A DNA stretch of 64,000 nucleotides from an uncultured Collinsella sp. (GTDB lineage: Bacteria; Actinomycetota; Coriobacteriia; Coriobacteriales; Coriobacteriaceae), in NCBI GenBank assembly GCA_900544135.1, contig UQTU01000006.1, positions 1 to 64,000 on the forward strand. Direction: 5' to 3'. Positions 10,701-15,864 of the stretch are shown here, one piece after another (within the stretch, counting starts at the first letter, position 1; each line of letters begins with the position of its first letter). The notes beneath the pieces are model-generated. The model searched no databases. It saw nothing but the letters and a program-made list of their open reading frames with translations, and was not told the origin of the DNA. A program made the translations under genes and the position numbers.

Positions 10701-10730
10701 AAAGATTACACAGACGGGATTCAACGCTAG
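4785..10730 (+). CDS. Avs-like STAND NTPase with N-terminal Cap4-type nuclease (candidate antiphage sensor)
   Basis: A 1,981-residue protein. Residues 20-80 resemble the Cap4/dsDNA endonuclease fold: Gly-Val-Gly-Asp-Pro, then Val-Asp-Asp (59-61) and Gln-Val-Lys-His-Lys (76-80), which would supply the D…QxK metal site. A P-loop STAND/NACHT-type ATPase follows, with Walker A GRPGSGKT at 322-329 and Walker B ending in Asp-Gly-Ile-Asp-His at 428-432. The remaining roughly 1,400 residues look like helical repeats, the usual place of the ligand sensor. This size and order match Avs proteins, which bind phage proteins, oligomerise and cut DNA. It is closest in layout to Cap4-bearing Avs3, but I could not align the sensor. 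The start is uncertain: TTG 4785 has no strong ribosome site. No adjacent partner gene is evident. GC is near 50%, below the core genes, and IS21 remnants lie on both sides. Confidence 0.7.
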   Translation: MYFTEIWKACDLSLGCVQPGVGDPYWFEWYVGLDYVISMFEKDGDIESVTFQKAGLEGVDDVVVRRSHGLPMVCVQVKHKKMSTSSSSNLTFGALISEREPSEGGASKKSLLASLAAGWKQVVEEEGKSPEIVLYTNREMGPNMSDGVYKGKAYKRLALNKFWSEVSAQLESATSFSKIVFPDSNLEIQWKEFAESTKLDEADILPFLKNLTFETGAPSLNEKETELVGRVRDEICAGSQELASRAFDALVAELRRWTTAAGNNVVTADIAQKCICKLNRNPLEKPIKVPVPVPVFPSRERVCSSLCEKLKSSSSKVVFLQGRPGSGKTRLVSCLCERMDPHPVRFYAFKPLDVDDFNYSPDAGIVSPKDLWSTLLNQLREVPELAGDMPHIPIVNEICTEDELRGEVLRLAEALSDKRGCRTTIVIDGIDHAARAKEKLTFLKHLPSPDSIPEGVRVVVSGQPANSYPSYPQWLKREHAGVEVMDVPDLDFDDILMLLTERASLSSHENLVLANEIVNMTKGNTLSVVYAVHTVAKEDSCDSAIEKLRSSGLSDNVEEYYESIWQRVNEEVQCHHGGGSNALNLIVCSMHLFDGAVYPRLLCKAFPDDFSGEHVVIRDISTLLPLMRTCADGSSRPVHNDFRLFVSAKALMPGMEGYLDYASNKLADAALGMEGDVVRSCYAIRLLASAGHVEECIDLFDTSYVIDAVAHGVPWQLLREQAKTTYELACESRNLEKVFKVQLALTTLSQINEHFEYWLERRPFLHLEALVGMDYVVPPLCENTADQYATMLDRCLWLSKEAGCAELSNELYNIWLSGLTPAKAAEILSRADGDDGRYRHEDGPSRFMSSWGAFSAARGHSYDELRINHSPLLDTEYLLSCFRDAYVRGTLEWATAEDSVSERIAEIPISADATTNMMRDVLSGALSASRVARCILFSWLARYSFEWELGTLAYALCLSEGEAVPEAKRERPLLAPREGNVYNQDFSLALFAEAFIFGFESVCSGFDSFVLSAQTATDWIDGSHREYLPFVRTLRAAVCLGYSMGHDKPILPGTKEALVLEEWTQAPSCPGALVIETCAVPYMVFVAERGRALCARALEEKSLDSFIFSNHALCTKLQILNHLQRAGSALPGKYLLKEYGPDGSFLLASQEAAQIHGLLKPLLLTYDKELAVHCDEAILFGSARFTDHKDYSLSNLIECFEALSDLGAVTEAQALELLELDNAATLSGYNRMSDALLEAVAHWAISVSPSQLSMIRSWRKEYRYDYSLIECQLRAMLIRAECLNDVLAVFAGLLGHAPCCSTEDMNGIRGYLEICGKRAEELGCKLDFFDAVSEIKNAIKDAPKHNPPLPNAGKASSGGQQDFGPLSDSEVKEAAFRQKIDCWHWEPVAEACAELERRGFDNDEIYSSLAESRGFALSKEGWVHHSAALTQLVDGIASYADDDSFYKFLSYRNEGLDRYGFGSASSDIASAVRVRTKAKSPTLFETIFELECDSKRRWITCNGRCNPPVLEKEVRSLPEPASLPELATDILLDSIVPQDPHRLENAVRGISWGGLHVRGIINRVCVALPTIDPFGRTLLEKVLDRWMRVCPEEDDILNCLYGIFDALTRADEACVLSFATREPGIILKSDVDAPVPTGSGSSKIPSLIKNYLSTVRLYCNDDCADIKDDIESFAEGEAALFIKRYMRNDETILPIGRLDHYCQELLYAEMCRGRWRNVPGFISASMLVDPADAWVISQLPVCKDLSAFGVSEAIAFFESGDMSAGASLVQSLPMCELNEGEAYLGWKLYIPYGSGMEYEQYGTARISPLGCERPDNVIDREFGCYGLQIYRGGGRASRVSDGSDSLCNALAGCITMTFCDCQVFPSFAMRKLGFEPLPKNPMTWVDEEGNKIAWFEQYIFPVEKGYRPSAYYRQPRLWRWDCDVERIEKAACKRGFRVYWAIESSMHVDQIKEKHDMLELAKQKSPFEKECEKDYTDGIQR

Positions 10731-10815
10731 TCCGTTTTGTTGGTGATTGGCTGTTAATAACCGCAGGTCAAACAAACTGTGACAAATTTTCCCAGTAGTC
10801 CGACGACCCCTCACA

Positions 10816-11500
10816 TCATCCGAAGATGAGGGAAAGCCGGCGCGTCAACACGCTGTCGAGTCGTCGGCGTCGAGGAAGCCGCGCGAGCGCGGCGCCTCGC
10901 GATGGGAGCAGAACGCCTCGACCGCGCCCCTTTTGTCTAGTCTTGCTGCCCTTCGTTCTGATGGCTCTTTTCGTTGATGCTTCATCGGCCTTTTCGTTGA
11001 CTAGCCACTTTGACCATAGCGGGCACTTCTCCCAGCCGTCTCTGAAGCCCATGGCTCGCCATTCCTCGCGAGGCAGCCTCTCTTCCATGAGATCGAGGAG
11101 GCGCGACCTCCATGAGGTGTCCGGCGCGATGGTCTCGAGCATGTAGCAGAGCACAGTGAGCGTGCCGAACATCTTGTGGTTGCCGACCTCGTGGGGCTCG
11201 TGCCAGGCGGTGTCATCCCTTGGAATCATGGGTTTGGTGCCAATCGTCTTGTTCCAGAGGCGACCATGGTGGGCGCAGCAGTTCCTCACAGTGTTGAGCG
11301 CAACGAGCCAGGATTCGGCTACCTTGGCGCTGACTCCGAGCTTGCCCGCTGTTATCCCTCGCGCTCGAGTTTGCCGACGAGTTCTTCTCAGTCTGCCATG
11401 AGGCCGCGCGAGATCAGCAGGTCCGCCTGCTCGTCGTAGGCGAGGCTTAGGATTTGCAGAAGAGCTTCTGATGGCAGCTTTCTGGCAAGGACGGGGAAGG
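10816..11500 (-). pseudogene. Decayed Abi_2 (AbiD/F-type) abortive-infection gene
   Basis: On the minus strand, roughly 11350-10990 encodes a recognisable Abi_2 C-terminal half: a helix with Arg-Asn-Cys-Cys-Ala-His-His (the RNxxxH motif of HEPN-like RNases), Leu-Trp-Asn, Trp-His-Glu-Pro, Asn-His-Lys-Met-Phe-Gly and a Leu-Asp-Leu-Met-Glu end. Upstream, in another frame and with stops (11470-11350), are Leu-Ala-Tyr-Asp-Glu-Gln-Ala-Asp-Leu-Leu-Ile-Ser-Arg-Gly-Leu and Glu-Glu-Leu-Val-Gly-Lys-Leu-Glu, the expected N-terminal helices. About 150 middle residues are missing. So the gene has lost its centre and its frame. The basic tail after about 10990 is probably not native protein. Confidence 0.65.
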
Positions 11501-11557
11501 CCTAACGCCTTGCCCGGGCTCCATCCAGCTCCGCCGTGCAGCTCTCGAGCACGCACC

Positions 11558-11734
11558 TCACGGCGGCCATCTCCGATGTTCCGCCTCCTCCCAGGCGACG
11601 TCGTGCTCAGCCGCGGCCCTGAGCACGACGGAGACACCGGCCTTCGACGCATATAGCGCGGCGGTGATCGCGTTGAGCGACAGGTTCGACGACCTCAGCC
11701 TGAGTACCTCCTTCGCCGGTATCCTTCTTGCCAT
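11558..11734 (-). mobile_element. IstA (IS21-family transposase) N-terminal remnant
   Basis: From ATG 11734, 58 codons read Met-Ala-Arg-Arg-Ile-Pro-Ala-Lys-Glu-Val-Leu-Arg-Leu, a Leu-Ser-Leu-Asn-Ala-Ile turn, and Val-Leu-Arg-Ala-Ala-Ala-Glu. That is the DNA-binding helix-turn-helix start of IstA transposases. A stop at 11558 ends it, and the catalytic DDE part is absent. It is on the opposite strand from the IstB remnant at 4.4-4.6 kb, so the two come from separate or rearranged copies. Bases 11735-12129 show no gene that I can support. Confidence 0.6.
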
Positions 11735-12129
11735 GATCCGTTCCTTTCTCTCGACTACCGGTATGGCTCTCGAACATGCAGGAAGCGGACCGGTAGGGCG
11801 CGGGCGTAGATACGAGCGGCACTCAAGCGCGCCGCGGGCGGTGCTGAAGGGCAATATCCATGTTTTTGGATGGCGGTATTGAAGCGCGCTACAGGTGGTA
11901 CGGAGAAAGACGATTACTCAGGCTATATCCGGCGAGATCAACGATATCGCAGCTGTGAATAACCTATTTACCGCTTTCTCCCTAGCTCTATGCTGCAATT
12001 TTATTGTCGTTACCCTTATGTGTCTCAAGCGTATTGACGTGTGCTATCAAGTTATTTCTCGTTTTTAGGGGCGGAAGTAGTAAGGGGGGAGGCATCAGTC
12101 AGCTTCGACTACGTTAGTAGTCGTCTACT

Positions 12130-12557
12130 GTGGACGCTAAGCAACTGCTGGCGAACTACAAGGACGTGCCCCAGAACCTTATCGAGGTCCTTGCAGACGC
12201 CAACCGCACGCGCAAGGACTTTGTGGCCGACGAGGTGCTGGAGATGGTGTGGGACCGCCTGTGCGAGGGCAAGTCGAAGCCGGTCGTGAGCGTGCAACGC
12301 GTGACGATGAAGTCCAACCCGACAACTTCCGCGCGAGCTCAATCCAAGGTGTCATGAAGCGCGTGAAGGCCAAGGGCGTGCCCGTGGTGGTCTACGAGCC
12401 CACGCTGGACGCGCCGGAGTTCTTCGGCTCCGAGGTGACCCACGACCTGGAGGCCTTCAAGGCCGGCTGCGACGTGATCGTCGCCAACCGCTGGAGCGAC
12501 GAGCTCACGGACGTGGCGGACAAGGTGTACACGAGGGATCTGTTTAAGAGGGAATAG
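12130..12557 (+). pseudogene. ugd: UDP-glucose 6-dehydrogenase, 5'-truncated and frameshifted
   Basis: Two frames together encode the last 140 or so residues of UDP-glucose dehydrogenase. The first has Asn-Tyr-Lys-Asp-Val-Pro-Gln-Asn-Leu-Ile and Asn-Arg-Thr-Arg-Lys-Asp-Phe, running to Met-Lys-Ser-Asn. The second continues Asp-Asn-Phe-Arg-Ala-Ser-Ser-Ile-Gln-Gly through Val-Tyr-Glu-Pro-Thr-Leu to Tyr-Thr-Arg-Asp-Leu-Phe. The join needs one inserted base near 12318-12320, so a single-base deletion has occurred. About 250 N-terminal residues, including the NAD-binding domain, are absent. Ugd makes UDP-glucuronate for surface polysaccharides. Its strong terminator survives downstream. This is a relic of a polysaccharide locus that also held rmlD. 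Confidence 0.85.
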
Positions 12558-12610
12558 GGGAGAGCTGACGGCTGCGGCGACTCTGTCCTTGTGCATAAAT
12601 CCAATTATTG

Positions 12611-12650
12611 AAAAGAGGGTGTATCGGTGCAAACCGATACACCCTCTTTT
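12611..12650 (+). terminator. Terminator of the ugd remnant
   Basis: A perfect 18-bp stem, 12611-12628 with 12633-12650, closes on a GCAA tetraloop and starts in A's and ends in T's. It would also terminate the minus-strand AbiH gene only weakly, because that gene's stop lies at 12758, on the far side. Confidence 0.9.
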
Positions 12651-12757
12651 GGTTAAACAAGTCCCATTAGCCTTTGATTACGCTTTTATAGATATACGTA
12701 CGTTCTCCGGTCCTACTCTTCAATTACCACCTCAGGGAGCCGAATCTGGATTAGGTG

Positions 12758-13895
12758 TTAAAGCAAATATATATTGGAAGGTAAGACTGATATATTCTCG
12801 TCAACGTCTTTAATGAGCAACCTTTGCTCTAGAAGAAGTTTATGCATGAGATTCTTTCCATGGTCTTTATTGTCGAGTGTGCTTCCATACTCATACAGAA
12901 GATGCGATATGCGTGAGTACAGATCTTCTCGAATTGCCTGCTCATCAACTGTTTTATCTGACTTGTTTGGATATTTTTTGTATAGAAATACAAGCTTAGT
13001 AACTCCACCGTATAGATTGACGGTGTCAAAAATCGATTGGAAGTAGGAATAGTCAGCCCGAGAAAGCGAGTGTCCGAATATCTTGATGAAACGGGTATTG
13101 CTGTCGCAGAGTTTTGCAGTTTCGCTTTCGTATGGCACTAATGACATAAGCCTATATGTTTTTGTAAACGGCACCGCCGGATGGTCTTCAGCGACGTCTT
13201 TTCCGTCAATGCCAAATATTGTGTCCGTTTTGTCCAGTGAGCCATGAATATTCCGGGCAGCAACAATTCCCAGCTGCTGATCTTCCGATTTTAATGGGGT
13301 TGTATAGTTAAAGTTTAAGATAGATGTTTCATAGTTCTTTTGCTGGGCCTTATTAATGCAGGCATTGCGAATGGCTGCATAATACTCCACAGCCTTTTCC
13401 CTGTATTTATTGTTATTATCGACTTGTTTTTCTAGATAGCTCGTTATTATCGACTTGTTTTTCTAGATAGCTCGCAAAGATGTGCTCGTAATCTTTTAGT
13501 GAGGTTAGAAGGAAATGGGTGAGCTCATCCTGGGAAACGTTTTCCTTACCCAGACTAGTTGAAACGTAATTGTATACGGCGTTATCTGGATGTTCAGAAC
13601 GATTTGGTTTTGACGGATCAATTGTCCACACCAGTTGCTCATACATGTGGTCCAATCTTGAACCCAAGTCGTCATCATGGAACACATACGCTGAAATAAG
13701 GCTTTCTATATTGCACCACAATGGGTCGTTTTCACCGATTTCAGAAAGAATGACATCCCAGACATTTCTTTCGTCCTTAGGGATCGATTCAATTGAGCAT
13801 GCTGCGTTCATCCTATTGCGATAAAAATCTGAGAACTTTGACTTCAGTCCGCAGGTCAAGTCGAATCCATTTCCAAGAATTATTAGTTGGTGCAT
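12758..13895 (-). pseudogene. abiH: AbiH-family abortive-infection gene, broken by a 31-bp tandem duplication
   Basis: The first frame (13895-13416) starts Leu-Ile-Ile-Leu-Gly-Asn-Gly-Phe-Asp-Leu, the hallmark opening of AbiH proteins. The second frame (ending at 12758) carries Ile-Leu-Asn-Phe-Asn-Tyr-Thr, Ile-His-Gly-Ser and Phe-Gly-Ile-Asp-Gly blocks of the same family. The break is an exact 31-bp direct repeat at 13412-13473. Removing one copy joins the frames without a stop (…Leu-Glu-Lys-Gln-Val-Asp-Asn-Asn-Asn-Lys-Tyr-Arg-Glu…) and gives a 368-residue protein, a normal AbiH length. Everything else looks intact, including a GAAGGA ribosome site before ATG 13895. AbiH blocks phage growth in lactococci by an unknown mechanism. 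GC is low (about 40%), which marks it as acquired. The unit is out of frame by 31 mod 3 = 1, and loss of one copy would restore function. Confidence 0.9.
13412..13473. repeat. Exact 31-bp tandem duplication inside abiH
   Basis: Bases 13412-13442 and 13443-13473 are identical and adjacent. The unit is not a multiple of three, so it frameshifts the gene. Such a young, perfect duplication suggests replication slippage, and it may revert. Confidence 0.97.
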
Positions 13896-14233
13896 TATTT
13901 AAATCCTTCAATCGTAGTGAACTCCGTGAATAGCTTCTCAACTATTTACCCGATTACTAAGGTGTTGCTACAACGGTATCCAACTTGCGAGGACACGACA
14001 TGGGGCGTCATTGAGGAAAGGTTTTGGTAACTTGATATTGTCAATTTCCCTGTGCTGCTAATTTTGGAATCAGCGGTCGGCATATTTGCCTAACGTGAAT
14101 CTTCCTTTCACCGACTGGCAAAACGATTTACACCTAATTTTGGGGTTCGTTTACAGCTAATTCGTTCGCCACTCGCCTGATCTCGCTACACTAATAACTG
14201 CTGCTACCAGGTAGTTTTCTGGCGCAGTTTCCA

Positions 14234-15355
14234 ATGGCTCTTGCGAAGATCGGAGCGGTTATGTTTGCCACCGCGTTCCACACTAGCCGACACTACATCC
14301 TGTTTACTGCCATGGCCTGCCTATGCGTTTTGCTGGGCGGGCCTTCTTATGCCGCGGGCGCGGACAGCCTGTTCATCGCGGGCGCCACGCACTACGAGCC
14401 GGGTGTGTCGGGCCCCGGTTGGGCCTGGACCGATGTCGACCATCTGCATCTTAACGGCTACACGGGCGAGGCCATCGGCGCCGACGGCGAACTGGTGGTG
14501 ACGCTTGTGGGGGAAAACTCCGTGACGGAGTCGCATGGGCCCGATGCGGACATCACGCTGTGCGGCATGGAGGTGTGGGGCAACCTGACGCTTCGCGGCA
14601 CCGGGACCCTGGCGGCGACGGGCTCGCAGAGCGGGATCCACGTCTCGCAGGCGCTCGTGGTGGACGGCTGCACCCTCGATGCCCAGGCGGACGGGGCCGA
14701 TATTACAGACGAAGCGGTTGCCGGCGTGATCGCAGGCGACATGGCCGTGCGCGGCGGCGGGCGCGTCGTTGCCGCGGGCGCCGGGTCCGGAGCGGGCGTG
14801 CGCGCCTACGGCGTGTATCTGCAGGATGCGGACCTTGGCGATGGTGCGGCCGGCTGTCGGCTTTCCGTCGATGCCTCGTGGCTCGATGCAACCGGTGACG
14901 ATGGCGGCGTTGCGTGCCTGGGTGGGTCGCTTGTGTCAACGCGGTTTGTGACGCCTGCTGGCGGGGTCTTTAGTGCTAGTGGTGTGGTGGATGCCGCTGG
15001 GGACGTGGCCGCGCATGTGGTGATTGAGCCCGATGTGGCCACGCCGCCGGCGGGGGAGACCGACAGGGGCGAGGTTCCTGGCGATAGCGCGGACAAGTCT
15101 CCCGCCGATGCTACCTCCGCTGCCGGAGAGCCCACCACAGGGCCCACGGCAAATCCGGCGCTGAAACCAGCGGCCGCGACAACCAAGATAACAACGACAG
15201 TAACCAAGACCACGGTCGCCAAAGTCCCCAAGCCCAAAGCTGCCACCGCGGCAACTGCGGCACTCCCCAAGACCGGCGACAACAACTGGATCGTCGCCTC
15301 CTTTACGTTTTTCTTGCTTGGAACAACGCTTCTAGCCGCCGCATATCGCTGCTGA
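14234..15355 (+). CDS. LPKTG-anchored surface protein
   Basis: A 373-residue exported protein. It has an N-terminal signal peptide (hydrophobic core about 20-36, probable cleavage after Ser-Tyr-Ala-Ala), a body of about 220 residues rich in Gly, Ala and Asp with short beta-like repeats, a Thr/Ala/Pro/Lys-rich spacer (about 285-340), LPKTG at 344-348, a hydrophobic helix and a very short tail ending Tyr-Arg-Cys. Sortase would link it to the cell wall. The body looks like a beta-helix made of alternating Gly-rich strands, perhaps carbohydrate-binding; I cannot name its ligand. ATG 14261, behind CGGAG, is as good a start as ATG 14234. A terminator follows. A collapsed relative lies at 19480-19752. 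Bases 13896-14233 hold only promoter-like AT-rich DNA. Confidence 0.75.
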   Translation: MALAKIGAVMFATAFHTSRHYILFTAMACLCVLLGGPSYAAGADSLFIAGATHYEPGVSGPGWAWTDVDHLHLNGYTGEAIGADGELVVTLVGENSVTESHGPDADITLCGMEVWGNLTLRGTGTLAATGSQSGIHVSQALVVDGCTLDAQADGADITDEAVAGVIAGDMAVRGGGRVVAAGAGSGAGVRAYGVYLQDADLGDGAAGCRLSVDASWLDATGDDGGVACLGGSLVSTRFVTPAGGVFSASGVVDAAGDVAAHVVIEPDVATPPAGETDRGEVPGDSADKSPADATSAAGEPTTGPTANPALKPAAATTKITTTVTKTTVAKVPKPKAATAATAALPKTGDNNWIVASFTFFLLGTTLLAAAYRC

Positions 15356-15405
15356 GGCGGCGCAACGCACTTAGCTGCAATACAAAAACTCTGTTGAAGC
15401 TTTGA

Positions 15406-15440
15406 GGGCAACGCTTCCGGATAGGGAGCGTTGCCCTTTT
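15406..15440 (+). terminator. Terminator after the LPKTG gene
   Basis: Stem 15406-15415 with 15427-15436 (10 bp perfect) is followed by TTTT. Bases 15441-15774 contain no supportable gene. Confidence 0.85.
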
Positions 15441-15774
15441 CGCTTGCAACATCTGACGTACTAGCCATATGCGTTTTCGCGCTGGGAATGGAGCCAAGTA
15501 CCTTTCTTCAAATTATGATCACCCCTAAAAACTCTGTTCCGAACTACGCCTAGCTTACGTTTATTGACTGTGAGATTTAGATACGCATGGAACATGCATG
15601 GGCGACATGCGCACTTGATTGGAAGCATTTTTTGGGGTGTCGGATGAAGTTGACAATCAAGGGAGAAAGCCGCTGACGTCGAGGTTGTCAGCAATGAAGT
15701 TAGGCGCCAATTAGTATCTAACCCGCATCGAGGAATGGGATTAACATAGGGATGAAGAAGTTTTGCTAGAGAGG

Positions 15775-15844
15775 TTCATATCACATGGCTCATCGCCCGA
15801 GATGAGCCATGTGATATGAATGTTGGGCGATAGGCAAATCGCCC
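15775..15844 (+). promoter_or_regulatory. Perfect 20-bp inverted repeat plus second hairpin upstream of the PHP-ATPase
   Basis: Bases 15775-15794 pair perfectly with 15801-15820 around GCCCGA. A second 7-bp hairpin (15825-15831 with 15838-15844) comes 4 bases later, and its arm GGGCGAT/ATCGCCC repeats the loop sequence of the first. No T-run follows, so this is not a simple terminator. Placed 20-90 bases before the start codon, it could be an operator or an mRNA leader that controls the downstream operon. Confidence 0.7.
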
Positions 15845-15864
15845 GGACAGCATAGGAGGTGCAA

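Noticed and set aside
15461..15694. 77-codon minus-strand frame between the surface protein and the PHP-ATPase
   Set aside because: No supportable start or domain; composition looks random.
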